A DNA stretch of 64,000 nt from Mediterranea massiliensis (GTDB taxonomy: Bacteria > Bacteroidota > Bacteroidia > Bacteroidales > Bacteroidaceae): assembly GCA_015060695.1 (NCBI GenBank), contig SUYA01000002.1, positions 62,001 through 126,000 of the forward strand, in the 5' to 3' direction. Of the stretch, positions 8,433 through 18,527 are shown in pieces (the stretch's first letter is position 1; each line of letters begins with the position of its first letter). A program made the position numbers and the translations under genes. The notes under the pieces were generated by a model that was not told where the DNA came from, searched no databases, and saw only the letters and a list, made by a program, of their open reading frames with translations.

Positions 8433-9701
8433 TTATTTACCATTGTTTCTAATAAGCTCATCATAATGGGCGCGAATTCTCAATCCCACCTTTTCCCAAG
8501 TAATTTCGTCAACTTCCTTGATACCTTCTTCTTGCAGGTAGTTGAAAAGTGACTGATTGGTACAGATAGAATAGATAGCATCGGCCATAGCGTGAATATC
8601 CCAATAGTCGGTCTTTATCACCTTATCGAGAATCTCACCGCATCCCGACTGTTTAGAGATGATAGAAGGTGTACCGCACTGCATGGCTTCCAACGGAGCA
8701 ATACCGAAAGGCTCAGAAACAGAAGGCATAACAAAGACATCACTATTCTTATATACCTCATATACCTGCTTACCTTTCATGAATCCGGGGAAGTGGAATC
8801 GGTCGGCAATACCCCGTTCGGCAACCAAGTTAATCATGGCATTCATCATATCGCCCGAACCGGCCATCACAAAACGGATATTACGAGTACGCTTCAATAC
8901 CATTGCTGCGGCTTCCACAAAATATTCGGGTCCTTTCTGCATGGTGATACGTCCCAAGAAAGTAACCACCTTTTCCTTATTGGTATGGTCGGGACGAGGT
9001 ATATCCTGATATTCTTGCGACAATGGATATACGGCATTGTGCATAGCCACACACTTCCGTGGATCTTGGTGGTATTGGTGAATAACGGTTTGACGGGTCA
9101 ATTCCGATACACACATGATGCAATCTGCATGATCCATACCGTTCTTCTCTATAGAATATACAGTGGGGTTTACTTTTCCACGAGAACGGTCAAAATCAGT
9201 GGCATGCACATGAATACACAACGGTTTTCCACTTACCATTTTGGCATGTACACCTGCCGGGAAAGTCAGCCAGTCGTGAGCATGAATAATGTCAAACTCT
9301 TGTTGACGAGCCACCACACCGGCAATGATAGAGAAGTTGTTTATTTCATCGGGCAAGTTACCACTATATCCAAGGCCAAAGTCCATGCAACCCCAGTCGT
9401 TAACCGGCATGTAAGAGAAGTCAGCATAAATATGGTCACGGAAAGAATAGTACTCTTCGGGGGTCATATTTACCAATCCATTCTTCAAATTCTCATATCC
9501 TGGGTCGCGCCACACAATAGGCACTTGGTTCATGGGCAGTATTTTCAAGAACTTTTCTTCTTCGCCACAAGGTCTGGGCATAAAGAAAGTGGTTTCCACA
9601 TCTCCTTGCAGGCTTAATCCTTTGGTTATACCATAAGAAGCCACTGCAAGACCACCATATATTTTGGGAGGAAATTCCCATCCAAACATTAAAACTTTCA
9701 T
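8433..9701 (-). CDS. Glycogen synthase-like glycosyltransferase (GT4/GT5)
   Basis: 422 residues, GT-B fold. The front carries WEFPPKIYGGLAVASYG, the GGL sugar-nucleotide loop of starch and glycogen synthases; HAHDWLTFPAG lies near residue 140; the back has the E-x7-E motif in SEPFGIAPLEAMQCG. It probably builds alpha-1,4-glucan from a nucleotide glucose. It is shorter than classical GlgA (about 475 residues), as usual for this Bacteroides type. It sits 16 bases after the debranching enzyme and 20 before GH57, so one operon. Confidence 0.85.
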   Translation of the reverse strand: MKVLMFGWEFPPKIYGGLAVASYGITKGLSLQGDVETTFFMPRPCGEEEKFLKILPMNQVPIVWRDPGYENLKNGLVNMTPEEYYSFRDHIYADFSYMPVNDWGCMDFGLGYSGNLPDEINNFSIIAGVVARQQEFDIIHAHDWLTFPAGVHAKMVSGKPLCIHVHATDFDRSRGKVNPTVYSIEKNGMDHADCIMCVSELTRQTVIHQYHQDPRKCVAMHNAVYPLSQEYQDIPRPDHTNKEKVVTFLGRITMQKGPEYFVEAAAMVLKRTRNIRFVMAGSGDMMNAMINLVAERGIADRFHFPGFMKGKQVYEVYKNSDVFVMPSVSEPFGIAPLEAMQCGTPSIISKQSGCGEILDKVIKTDYWDIHAMADAIYSICTNQSLFNYLQEEGIKEVDEITWEKVGLRIRAHYDELIRNNGK

Positions 9702-9717
9702 TCTGTGTTCCTCCTCA

Positions 9718-11658
9718 TTATTGATTATACTTAGACACTAACTTCAAAATACGCAAGAGTTCGGCCACATTCATGGCAAACGATACCGCACCACGTCCTT
9801 TGAAAGGCGGGTTACCATCAAACAACTCGGGTATAGAGCCAACGCAATGACTGGTCATCTCGTCTTCAAAGCCATACAGATAACGTTCAACAAATGAAAG
9901 ACCACTCATCTTATAAATGCGCAGATAGGCCTCCATATAGAATCCCATCAGCCATGGCCAAGCTGTACCTTGATGGTAAGCGTAGTCACGATTTGTCTGT
10001 GGACCTACATAACAAGGATTGTATCCACCGCTTTTCGGTGAAAGCGAACGCAACCCCTTGGGTGTTAGCAATTCCTTTGTTACAATATCAAGTACTTGTT
10101 TCTTCTGTACTCTGTCAAGCGGCGAGTAATCAAATGCAACGGCAAAAATCATATTCGGACGAACACTCCAATCCATCATGTAACCATCTACATAGTCAAA
10201 GAGGTATCCATACTCGTTACGGAACACTTCCACAAACGACTTGGCTGTTTTTTCGGCTTGTTCTTTCAGCTTGTCTGCAAAGATCTCATTACCTCCTTCA
10301 CGCAACAGCTCGGAAACAAAGCAGAGTGCATTGTACCACAAGGCATTTACCTCTACAATATAACCGGTACGAGGGGTCACTGGACGTCCGTGTCCCATGG
10401 CATTCATCCAAGTAACGGCCTTGTCGGTACCGTTGGCATATAGCAAACCATTGTCATGCAAGAACAAATTGTCGTGCTTTCTATCAAGGATGTAATCCAT
10501 TATATCTTCAAGCAATTTGCCATATTTTTCGCGACAACGTTGGCGTGAAGTCTCTTTAGCATATTGTTGCAAAGTCCAAACAGCCCACAACAACACATCA
10601 GGATGATGCATCTCATAAATCTTATATTCAGAGGGCTGCTCGGCTAAGAAATCGCGAATAGCTTTTTCGGCAGTATTCATTACATCTTCAAACTCATCCT
10701 GTTCTCCAACAGCCAACGTCAATCCTGGCAATGAAATAAAGAGGTCGCGAGCACGGCATTTAAACCATGGATAACCGGCCAATATATAATGTTCGTCACC
10801 TTGTTTGTTATGGAACTGGTGTGCCGCATTAGTCAAGCAATGTAAGAAACTGTCTCTTGGTGTACGATCTTCTACTTCGGCATCGAAAAGTTGTTTCAAC
10901 TTGTGGGTAGATATTTCCGATACACCTGCCGAAAATACTATACTTTCGCCCTTCTTGATAGGCACTTCGAAATAGCCGGGTACATAGAGGTCTTCACTGA
11001 AGTGGTAGCCACGTTCTTGTTCCTTGGCATATTCAATGCCACGATACCAATCGGGGTGGTAATGAAATTCACATTTTTTATTCAGCTGCATTACCAATTC
11101 CGGATAACCGGGATACATGCAAGTTTTTATTCCATTCTCTACTTCTTGATAGTCACGATTGGCTTGTGCATTTTCGTGCGTATATTCTCGAACGCTACGG
11201 AAAGCAAGGAAGGGACGGAAGCGAAGAGTGGTTGCCGAATGAGCATCGACCAAGGTATAACGGATAAGAATTCGGTTTTCATGGTGTACAAAGATTTTCT
11301 CTTTGCGCAAAATCACACCACCCACGCGGTAAGTTGTTGCCGGGATTTTTTCACAATCAAACTCACGGATGTACTTATGCCCGTTCGGACTATAGTTATT
11401 TCCCTGATACTTGTGTAAACCCAGGTTAAACTCTGCACCGTGCTGAATAACTGTTTCGTCCAATGAAGAAAGCAATACGTGGTTTTCATCGTCCAAGTTG
11501 GGGACTGGCATCACCAACAAGCCATGATACTTACGGGTATTGCAATCAACAACTGTTGTACAATGATAGGCCCCTGACTGATTGGTTCTTAGAATCTCCC
11601 TTGGCAAAGATTCCTCTAAATTAATCATCAGAGTCTTGTCAAATCGCAAATAACTCAT
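9718..11658 (-). CDS. Glycogen debranching enzyme (amylo-alpha-1,6-glucosidase, GH133)
   Basis: 646 residues, cytoplasmic. The N-terminal part (about 1-220) is the glycogen-debranching N-domain, with RTNQSGAYHCTTVVDCNTRK near residue 23; the rest is an (alpha/alpha)6 barrel with AGYPWFKCRARDLFISLPGL near 298 and a C-terminal HQGTAWPWLMG. It removes alpha-1,6 branches left by phosphorylase. It is first in the operon with glycogen synthase-like and GH57 genes, preceded by a -7 element at 11723-11730. Confidence 0.92.
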   Translation of the reverse strand: MSYLRFDKTLMINLEESLPREILRTNQSGAYHCTTVVDCNTRKYHGLLVMPVPNLDDENHVLLSSLDETVIQHGAEFNLGLHKYQGNNYSPNGHKYIREFDCEKIPATTYRVGGVILRKEKIFVHHENRILIRYTLVDAHSATTLRFRPFLAFRSVREYTHENAQANRDYQEVENGIKTCMYPGYPELVMQLNKKCEFHYHPDWYRGIEYAKEQERGYHFSEDLYVPGYFEVPIKKGESIVFSAGVSEISTHKLKQLFDAEVEDRTPRDSFLHCLTNAAHQFHNKQGDEHYILAGYPWFKCRARDLFISLPGLTLAVGEQDEFEDVMNTAEKAIRDFLAEQPSEYKIYEMHHPDVLLWAVWTLQQYAKETSRQRCREKYGKLLEDIMDYILDRKHDNLFLHDNGLLYANGTDKAVTWMNAMGHGRPVTPRTGYIVEVNALWYNALCFVSELLREGGNEIFADKLKEQAEKTAKSFVEVFRNEYGYLFDYVDGYMMDWSVRPNMIFAVAFDYSPLDRVQKKQVLDIVTKELLTPKGLRSLSPKSGGYNPCYVGPQTNRDYAYHQGTAWPWLMGFYMEAYLRIYKMSGLSFVERYLYGFEDEMTSHCVGSIPELFDGNPPFKGRGAVSFAMNVAELLRILKLVSKYNQ

Positions 11659-11722
11659 AGTTGTGCATTATTTAAAAGGTTAATTATTCTGTGTTTCTTA
11701 GCATTATAAATGTAAAGATGCC

Positions 11723-11730
11723 CAAATTTA
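11723..11730 (-). promoter_or_regulatory. -7 element TAAATTTG for the glycogen operon
   Basis: Minus-strand match to TAnnTTTG, 65 bases before the start at 11658. The 299-base divergent gap 11659-11957 is AT-rich and otherwise shows no gene or clear RNA. Confidence 0.5.
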
Positions 11731-11914
11731 CGAATTATAAGCTACGTGCAAAACAAAAAAACAGTTTTTTTTCTTTTTTCGTTAAATTATTCTCCGTATA
11801 ATAGCGTAAATCACTCTTTATGTAATAATAATGAAACAATAGATGAAGAATTTTAAGAAATAATAAAAAATAATAAAGTATAAGAGATTATTTACTAAAG
11901 CTAATGATTTATTT

Positions 11915-11922
11915 TATTTTTG
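11915..11922 (+). promoter_or_regulatory. -7 element TATTTTTG for the Crp/Fnr gene
   Basis: Plus-strand match to TAnnTTTG, 36 bases before the start at 11958. Confidence 0.5.
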
Positions 11923-11957
11923 TAAACGATTTAAAAACTTAACATGAAAAGAGAGAT

Positions 11958-12623
11958 ATGAACACCATGTATGACACCTTATTATTATTACCTCTTTTTC
12001 AAGGCATGACCAAGGAGGATTTTACAAGAATCCTGGAGAAAAACAAGCTCGACTTCAAGAAGCTGAAGGCCGGAGAGGAGCTACTTCATACCGGTGATGC
12101 GGGCAACAAACTACTGTTCGTTCTAAAAGGAGAAGTGGCCATTACCACCACATCCAAAGAGAACCTCTATATGTTAACCGAATACATATCAGAACCTTTC
12201 CTGATAGAGCCGCAAGCACTTTTCGGAATGAACCCCAACTATGTATCCACCTATACCGCCATTACCGATGTTCACACCATCAGCATTGGAAAATCGGCTG
12301 TCATACAACAGCTCTTCAATTACGAAATATTCCGTCTCAACTATCAGAACATCATCTGTAACCGCACCCAACAACTCCAAAACCGACTATGGGCTACTAC
12401 CGACAATCAGATTGAAAAACGGATAGCTCACTTCATCCGAATACGTTGTGAACACCCTTTCGGCAAAAAGACGTTGAAAGTGAAGATGGAAGACTTAGCC
12501 TCCCTACTCAACGAATCGCGATTGACCATATCACGTGCCTTGAACAACATGCAACAACAAGGCCTCATCGAGTTGTTTCGAGGCTGCATCTCCATCCCAG
12601 CCATCGAAAAACTTGACGTCTGA
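11958..12623 (+). CDS. Crp/Fnr family transcriptional regulator
   Basis: 221 residues. Residues about 15-115 form a cyclic-nucleotide-binding-type beta roll (LKAGEELLHTGDAGNKLLFV); a dimer helix follows, then a winged helix with MEDLASLLNESRLTISRALN near 175. There is no N-terminal Cys cluster for an Fe-S centre, so it is not FNR proper. A second Met at 11967 is an alternative start. The stop abuts the stop of the convergent PL8 gene with no base between. Possible targets are the divergent glycogen operon or the neighbouring utilization locus (inference from position only). Confidence 0.85.
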   Translation: MNTMYDTLLLLPLFQGMTKEDFTRILEKNKLDFKKLKAGEELLHTGDAGNKLLFVLKGEVAITTTSKENLYMLTEYISEPFLIEPQALFGMNPNYVSTYTAITDVHTISIGKSAVIQQLFNYEIFRLNYQNIICNRTQQLQNRLWATTDNQIEKRIAHFIRIRCEHPFGKKTLKVKMEDLASLLNESRLTISRALNNMQQQGLIELFRGCISIPAIEKLDV

Positions 12624-15038
12624 CTATTTAGTCAGCACAATGTCAGTACCAACTTGTAGGGTCTCTTTCTGTGTCGGGTCTGCCACCAATATTTCCGGAT
12701 TCTCCGAAGAGAGGTTCTTTACCATGACTACACAAGGCTTGCCAGCCTTCAACGTAGCATTGCCCCATTTCACCTCTCCGGGTGCATAGAATACTGCCTG
12801 CAACATATCCAACTTGGCATGGCCAACAGCCTGCAACTGAGCATTGTTACTCAAGAGTTGTATTTGCTTGACATCATATACTTTCAATGACGCCGGCGAA
12901 GCTATACCCGGCAACACGAGGTAAGCATACGATGCCTGTTGAGGTTTGCTGCCATGCCCAATCCACATATTGAAAATCGGCATAGTGACTTCATCGCCCG
13001 ACTGATTGAAATTTACCTTCGACCAACGTCCCGTTTGGTTTGTGTTTCGCACTTGCAAAGGAGTAGCTTCGGGAAAATAGTAACCCACTTTGTTGTGCCA
13101 CACCCATCCCTGATAAGATTGGTTTACCAAGCTCTGCGGATTCATCTTACCGGCTGTTCCGTCAACACCTATCAGATAGACATCACCTTGCAAATGACAC
13201 TGATTAACAGAGGTATTTATCTCACTGTTGGTTCCAGCCGCCTCTATACCGGCACCCAGGCACATCACTTCGTTATCAAACATAAACCACGACTTATTGG
13301 CCTTCATGCCATAGTCATTCATGCCATACGTCATTACGCCAAACATGCCATCAGACACACCACCTACAAACTCGGCCACACCGGCTACTCCCCAGTCATT
13401 ATGGTTTTCCACTTCACCCGCCGGAGTGGTTGTTCCCGGTATCTTGTCCCATTCCCATACGGCAAAAATATCTACATACTCATCACCATTAACACGGATA
13501 TTCGTTGCTCCTTCACTAAGGTACGTACCCCAAAGGTTTTCGCCATTACCACTCTCCGAACGACAAGTTCTCAATGAAACAGCACGTACCGAGAAGTCGT
13601 AACGAGGACGGTTGTGAAGCATATAGTCCGAGGTATAATACATTTTGTTACGCGGATAGCGTCCTATCGTAGCATTCTTTGTCGCAAAACGCTTGGCCGC
13701 ATCGTCATACTCCTTGGCATTCTCCGGATCCAGTTCTTTCATCTTCTTGAACAGTTGTGCATAATCACCCAAATCGAGTGTTTTCACACGACTTACGCTT
13801 CGTCCACAAACGCCGAAATCCATATAGCGCGAACGGAAAACATTTAGATAAGTGCCACGCACAAAGTCGGAGAAGAGTTTCACCTGTTCGGGACTCAAAG
13901 CAAATTTCGTACCGGTGAACAGCGGAGCCATCAGAGAAATATTGTTGACAAACACCGTACCATAACCTCCTATGTAGAGCTGATTGTTATGCTGTTGGTA
14001 AGAAAGGTCTTCACGAATACCTTCAAAGTCTGTAATCTTTATGGGCTCAAAAAACTCACTAACGTTGGTACTTACCACGCTGTCATCCTTTATCACACAT
14101 CCCCTAATCATGTGGTGCATGGCAATGTCCTGCTTATTTGCTCCCGTCCATTTTCTTGGGTCACTCTTCTTCATCATCTCCATCAGTCCCTCCAAAACGC
14201 TGTCAGCCGGTTTCTCATATCCGGCCTGCAGCAAGGCTAGTATATCTGCCATCACCTTGGGTGCCGATATTTCATTATACCACCAGTTGTAAGAGGTTGG
14301 GCTGTATTCATTCCAGGCACGCAATGCCTTGTCTATGGCACGAAACAGCACTTGATTGCCATAAAGTGTAGATTCCGGATTGGTATAGGCCATAGCCATA
14401 CGCTTGATGCGGTTTAGGTGATCGGCCGGTTCCCAATTGGTACGGAAGAAGCACTTATAGTCTATCTGCGGCCAAGTGCCTTCGGGCGTCATCAGTTTCA
14501 TCAAGCTGGTAGCATTCTTATCTACCTGCTCTACCGGCATACTTTCGTAAAGTTGCTTCCTCACCCGTTGCAACACCAGTTCGTAGTCATCTTTAGGCTC
14601 CACCAGTTTGGGTTCCTTACGTTCCCCCTTCGTCGGGTCATAGTAATTGACATACGGATGTTTTGCCAATGTCACCTTTCCGGTAATGGTCAGCGTGGCC
14701 GGTGTTTCCAGATTGGTAAACACTTCCGTTGGAATGCTGAAACTCTCCATCTTGCGGTTTTCCGGATGATAAGTGATGCGCACCACACCCTTTTCGCCTG
14801 GTTTATAAGGCTTTTCGCTCCATTTGGCCGATGTACATCCGCAACCGGTAATCACCTGTTCTATAATCAACGGTTCGCTGCCGGTGTTGGTAAATCGGAA
14901 ATCGTGGCTGACCGAACCATCCAATTCGTCCAACTGTCCGAAGTCAAATTCTATTTCTTCAAACGTAATCTCCTGCGCTTGTCCATTCATAGCAGACATC
15001 ACACCTGCCAACACCATTGCAAATAATATCTTCTTCAT
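12624..15038 (-). CDS. Polysaccharide lyase family 8 with N-terminal DUF1573 domain
   Basis: 804 residues from the ATG at 15038, chosen because a signal peptide (MKKILFAMVLAGVMS, cleavage near GQAQ) begins there; an upstream in-frame ATG at 15077 would bury it. Residues 23-123 are a DUF1573 Ig-like domain with the hallmark TGCGCT. The lyase follows: NWWYNEI at 251, TGANK with N301, YQQH with H350, GGYG with Y359, and GRSVSR with R413/R417 match the PL8 catalytic set. PL8 enzymes cleave chondroitin, dermatan, hyaluronan or xanthan by beta-elimination. It lies downstream of a terminator and has its own promoter at 15083. Confidence 0.87.
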   Translation of the reverse strand: MKKILFAMVLAGVMSAMNGQAQEITFEEIEFDFGQLDELDGSVSHDFRFTNTGSEPLIIEQVITGCGCTSAKWSEKPYKPGEKGVVRITYHPENRKMESFSIPTEVFTNLETPATLTITGKVTLAKHPYVNYYDPTKGERKEPKLVEPKDDYELVLQRVRKQLYESMPVEQVDKNATSLMKLMTPEGTWPQIDYKCFFRTNWEPADHLNRIKRMAMAYTNPESTLYGNQVLFRAIDKALRAWNEYSPTSYNWWYNEISAPKVMADILALLQAGYEKPADSVLEGLMEMMKKSDPRKWTGANKQDIAMHHMIRGCVIKDDSVVSTNVSEFFEPIKITDFEGIREDLSYQQHNNQLYIGGYGTVFVNNISLMAPLFTGTKFALSPEQVKLFSDFVRGTYLNVFRSRYMDFGVCGRSVSRVKTLDLGDYAQLFKKMKELDPENAKEYDDAAKRFATKNATIGRYPRNKMYYTSDYMLHNRPRYDFSVRAVSLRTCRSESGNGENLWGTYLSEGATNIRVNGDEYVDIFAVWEWDKIPGTTTPAGEVENHNDWGVAGVAEFVGGVSDGMFGVMTYGMNDYGMKANKSWFMFDNEVMCLGAGIEAAGTNSEINTSVNQCHLQGDVYLIGVDGTAGKMNPQSLVNQSYQGWVWHNKVGYYFPEATPLQVRNTNQTGRWSKVNFNQSGDEVTMPIFNMWIGHGSKPQQASYAYLVLPGIASPASLKVYDVKQIQLLSNNAQLQAVGHAKLDMLQAVFYAPGEVKWGNATLKAGKPCVVMVKNLSSENPEILVADPTQKETLQVGTDIVLTK

Positions 15039-15082
15039 AATTGTTATATCGTTTTTACCACAAGACATACTTATCAATGATA

Positions 15083-15090
15083 CAAAAATA
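15083..15090 (-). promoter_or_regulatory. -7 element TATTTTTG for the PL8 gene
   Basis: Minus-strand TAnnTTTG match 45 bases before the PL8 start. Together with the terminator at 15315-15350 it separates PL8 from the main operon. The gap 15091-15314 shows nothing else recognisable. Confidence 0.55.
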
Positions 15091-15314
15091 ATTATTTAAA
15101 AGCAACCCCAAAAAGGAAAAGAAAGAAAAAGCCATCGCCTGTACTATTTGTGAAACAAAATGTACCAATAGCCAACAAATCTATGCCTCATAGCACCTAA
15201 AACGTTAAACTAAGTGCCGGTAAAGTGAAGAAATTCAACCTCGGTGTTGCCGGAGTTGTGTGACATTAAAATCACGAAAAAAATCTATGTAAGTGATCGT
15301 ATGGATGTAGTTCT

Positions 15315-15350
15315 AAAAAAAAGGCGACCGCATTATTCTTTGCGGCCGCC
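15315..15350 (-). terminator. Intrinsic terminator of the fimbrillin/SusCD operon
   Basis: On the minus strand GGCGGCCGCA pairs with TGCGGTCGCC around a short loop and is followed by eight T. It lies 25 bases after the stop at 15375. Confidence 0.9.
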
Positions 15351-15374
15351 ACTCTTTCTTTCAGAATGTTCGTA

Positions 15375-16856
15375 TTATTCTGTTACTTCTTTTTCTACTA
15401 AAGTAACACTATTGATAGTGAATGTTATAGCTTCATCTTGATATTTATTAGGGGCCAAAATAATTATAACATCATCATAATCTGAAGTAGATGCAGTTGT
15501 GTAATTACTACCATTATCTGTTGAAATTTGATTAAAATCAATATCTAATGATTGTTCTGAAGATGTTGTACTAAATGTTTTGTAACCGATGCCTTTAAAC
15601 ATTGGGAAAAAATTTCCTGATTTTGTAATTCTAACGGCCCCCAATCTAAGTTGTCTACTATCAACACTAGAAGTACCTGTTACCTTTAATGTAAATATTT
15701 TAGTTGAACTCTGTGAGATAAGATCTCCATCTACACGATAAATTGCTAAACGATTATTCCAACTAAGTGCATCAGCTGCTTTATTTATTTTCATTGTAGA
15801 TCCGTCTATTTCAATGGTGTTAGCATTGTTTGCTGTTGGAATCCAAGAATACCAAATATTTTCTTCAACATCAGTTGTTGATATACTACTTGCTGTAATG
15901 GATTGCAAATCTACTTCTTCAAAAGTTACTTGATTTATCAACTCAATAGCAGGAGTTTCAGGTTCTTCCACTTCTTCCAAACTACCACCGTTTTGTTCTA
16001 CAATATTAGTCCAACCATTTGCTCTTACTGTTATACCTGCAACAACCGAATTAGTAGATAATGCGAAACTGATGGCATTACCAGCACTTAATACTATTTC
16101 AGAACCAGTCGTGTAATTATAGATGGCATCAGCAGTTGAAATGGTAAATAACTTAGTTGAAGACGGAATAGTAGCAGCAGGTATCAATGCCCAAAACTTA
16201 TTATCGGCTGTTTCCCACATAGTAATATCTTGAGTGGCATTTTCACCTGTTGTAGTGGTAGTTACAGTTGTACCATCCCATGTCACTTGTTTGTATGCAC
16301 CGTGCAAAGTTACACCCGTAACCTCTTCTTCACTATTCCATACCATTTGTACCAATACCAAACCATGATTGAACTCTAATTCAATATTATTTTCCAATGT
16401 TGTAACCTCATTTTTGGCTATCATAAAGTCTGCTGCATTAAAGTTTTCTTCAGAACTTTGATTTGCAGGAACGGTGAATGAAACAGAGGATATTGTAGCT
16501 CCGCTTTGATATGGATAGTGCGCATAGAATGTTGCAGCACCGTCTTTCTTGTAAGTCAACCCGGAACCGCTGATAGGTGTTACACCACTACCATCTTGAG
16601 CAACTTGATATCCGGCTATGTCTGTGCCCAATGTTGCTGTTGTAGCTACTGCGGCAATACCAATTTGGTCACCCGCTACAAAAGCGGTACTGATACTACC
16701 ATCCTGTTCAACTGTAGTCTGGCTTCTTGTATCCACACCGGCAATGGTAAACGTCACTTGTTTTTCGCCTTGCAGCAAGGATTCTTCCTCTTCGTTACTA
16801 CAAGCTGTGAAGAGAGTTACGGTAGCCATGGCGGCCAAAATTAAATGTTTCTTCAT
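15375..16856 (-). CDS. Fimbrillin-type lipoprotein with C-terminal beta-sandwich
   Basis: 493 residues; signal peptide with lipobox FTACS (Cys19). The N-terminal 290 residues are fimbrillin/Mfa-like: VTFTIAGVDTRSQ, a YAHYPYQ strand, NFNAADFMIAKNEV and ELEFNHGLVLVQM. Residues about 315-493 form a separate beta-rich domain ending TFTINSVTLVEKEV, which looks like a carbohydrate-binding jelly roll. Its neighbour at 16952 has the same architecture, so they are probably paralogues. It is the last gene of the locus operon. Surface display and glycan binding are inferred from context, not shown by the family. Confidence 0.75.
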   Translation of the reverse strand: MKKHLILAAMATVTLFTACSNEEEESLLQGEKQVTFTIAGVDTRSQTTVEQDGSISTAFVAGDQIGIAAVATTATLGTDIAGYQVAQDGSGVTPISGSGLTYKKDGAATFYAHYPYQSGATISSVSFTVPANQSSEENFNAADFMIAKNEVTTLENNIELEFNHGLVLVQMVWNSEEEVTGVTLHGAYKQVTWDGTTVTTTTTGENATQDITMWETADNKFWALIPAATIPSSTKLFTISTADAIYNYTTGSEIVLSAGNAISFALSTNSVVAGITVRANGWTNIVEQNGGSLEEVEEPETPAIELINQVTFEEVDLQSITASSISTTDVEENIWYSWIPTANNANTIEIDGSTMKINKAADALSWNNRLAIYRVDGDLISQSSTKIFTLKVTGTSSVDSRQLRLGAVRITKSGNFFPMFKGIGYKTFSTTSSEQSLDIDFNQISTDNGSNYTTASTSDYDDVIIILAPNKYQDEAITFTINSVTLVEKEVTE

Positions 16857-16907
16857 AATTGTAATGTTTTTAAAGTTATCTGTTTTGTTTCTTTTTTCTT
16901 CTTTAGT

Positions 16908-16940
16908 AAGGACCCCGAAAACTGAAACTATGGGGTCCTT
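16908..16940. other. Intergenic hairpin between two fimbrillin-type genes
   Basis: AAGGACCCC and GGGGTCCTT pair perfectly across a 15-base loop. On the minus strand no T-run follows, so a pause, processing site or mRNA stabiliser is more likely than full termination. Confidence 0.5.
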
Positions 16941-16951
16941 AGTTTAACGTT

Positions 16952-18502
16952 TTATTGATAAGGTGTCCAACTAATGTCGTCAATGTAGAAATCACATCCT
17001 GGCTTGTTGGAAGAGATGTAAAGCACCACTCGCTTCAGCATCTCTCCGGTAGGAATTGATTTGCTTTCTTCTTTTACATTGGCAGCCGTTGCATTGTGGA
17101 TGGTAGAAACCTTAGCCAGATTGAATACAATCTCATATTCGGCATAGTTGGTAGTAATAATCTGCGGATAGACACAAGTTACCTCCTCAGTTTCATTTCG
17201 TTCGATAACAGCAAAGTAGTCGGTATTCTTACCCTCTTCATCGAAAGTCTGCATGTAGGCTCCGATGCGCAACTGGTGAGCAGCCATCTTGTCTGTAGTA
17301 TCTAACAAATCGGATGATTTCGCCTTGAACTTCAACGAATACTTGCCTTTCACCACATCGGTGGCTTCATAATAGAACGCACCACTGTGCCAAGCCAAAG
17401 CTGTAGCATCGCCTTGCAGCGCTCGTTTGAGGTGCATAACGTTATTACTTCCTTCTTTTGCAATTTGCAGCGTGTCGGTCTCGAACTGATTGAACAGATA
17501 CCATCCGCTCTTGTCATCCTTGGCAATCTCCTCTTTAGTCTTTTCTATCGCTGTAAAGCTGAAGTCATCGAAAGTGGTGGTTGCCATCAGTGTTTCTGGT
17601 TCAACCAAAGTTCCCTCGCCCTCGATGGCTGACTCGTCGTCGTTCCAGGTCTCGGCTGTAATATCGGTAGAGAATACCACCAACGAACCATCTTCTCCGA
17701 TGCCAATCTTAAACTTCTTGATGGTACCCATGGTCAGCGGTATATCGGCCTTGGTGGTAAACACATATTCGCGTTCGTTGACTGTGAACGAAAGCAACGA
17801 CTCGCCTGCCGCAATGGTTTGGGCCGGTACCAATGCCCAGTAGATGATGGAGCCATCGGCGTTTTCACCTTTGTTCCACATCTTGATGTCAATAGGATCG
17901 CCCGAAGTTTCAATTTTACCCGACTTATACTGCCAAGTTACAGAAGGACGGCAACCATTCAGCATCACCAAAGTGGGTACATAGAACTGGCTGGAGATGA
18001 CTTCGAGCTGTACCAACACCATGCCGTGTTTAAAGTTCAACTCAATGGAATCAACAGAGTTAATGGGAATACCGGTCACTTCGGCCATCATGAAGTCATT
18101 GGCATTGAACAACGAATCCGACGACTGGTCGGCACCGATGGTAAAGCCAATATTATTGTCGGTAGCGGCTTCCGAATAGGGGAAGTAGGCATAGAAGTTG
18201 GCTTGCTTGCCACCTATACCGGTGTAATAAACACCTTCATCGCTTTGCAGCTTTCCGCCGCTTACTTCGTGGAGCACATTCTCGTTGCCCTCGGCACCCA
18301 ATGTACCGAAGATACCGATTCTGTCGCCATCTACAAATTTAGTCTTAAAGTCATCGGTTGTTACAGAGCGGCTCTGTGCCTCGCCTATAACAAACGTCAC
18401 TTTCTCTTTCAGCATTTCCTGCTCCATGTTCACGTCTTCTTCTGAACAAGCAACAACTACTGAACTCAGTAAGGCCAATGCCCAAAACAAATGTTTTTTC
18501 AT
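16952..18502 (-). CDS. Fimbrillin-type lipoprotein with C-terminal beta-sandwich
   Basis: 516 residues; lipobox VVACS (Cys19). Residues 30-285 share the fimbrillin pattern with the next gene (VTFVIGEAQSRSV, FYAYFPYSE, LFNANDFMMAEV, ELNFKHGMVLVQL). Residues about 305-516 form a second domain ending CDFYIDDISWTPY, the ending seen in many CBM-like jelly rolls. The spacing and matching order of motifs with 15375-16856 suggest gene duplication. It lies 25 bases after the upstream fimbrillin-type gene. Confidence 0.75.
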   Translation of the reverse strand: MKKHLFWALALLSSVVVACSEEDVNMEQEMLKEKVTFVIGEAQSRSVTTDDFKTKFVDGDRIGIFGTLGAEGNENVLHEVSGGKLQSDEGVYYTGIGGKQANFYAYFPYSEAATDNNIGFTIGADQSSDSLFNANDFMMAEVTGIPINSVDSIELNFKHGMVLVQLEVISSQFYVPTLVMLNGCRPSVTWQYKSGKIETSGDPIDIKMWNKGENADGSIIYWALVPAQTIAAGESLLSFTVNEREYVFTTKADIPLTMGTIKKFKIGIGEDGSLVVFSTDITAETWNDDESAIEGEGTLVEPETLMATTTFDDFSFTAIEKTKEEIAKDDKSGWYLFNQFETDTLQIAKEGSNNVMHLKRALQGDATALAWHSGAFYYEATDVVKGKYSLKFKAKSSDLLDTTDKMAAHQLRIGAYMQTFDEEGKNTDYFAVIERNETEEVTCVYPQIITTNYAEYEIVFNLAKVSTIHNATAANVKEESKSIPTGEMLKRVVLYISSNKPGCDFYIDDISWTPYQ

Positions 18503-18527
18503 ACTGTTACTATTTAATGGTTACTAC

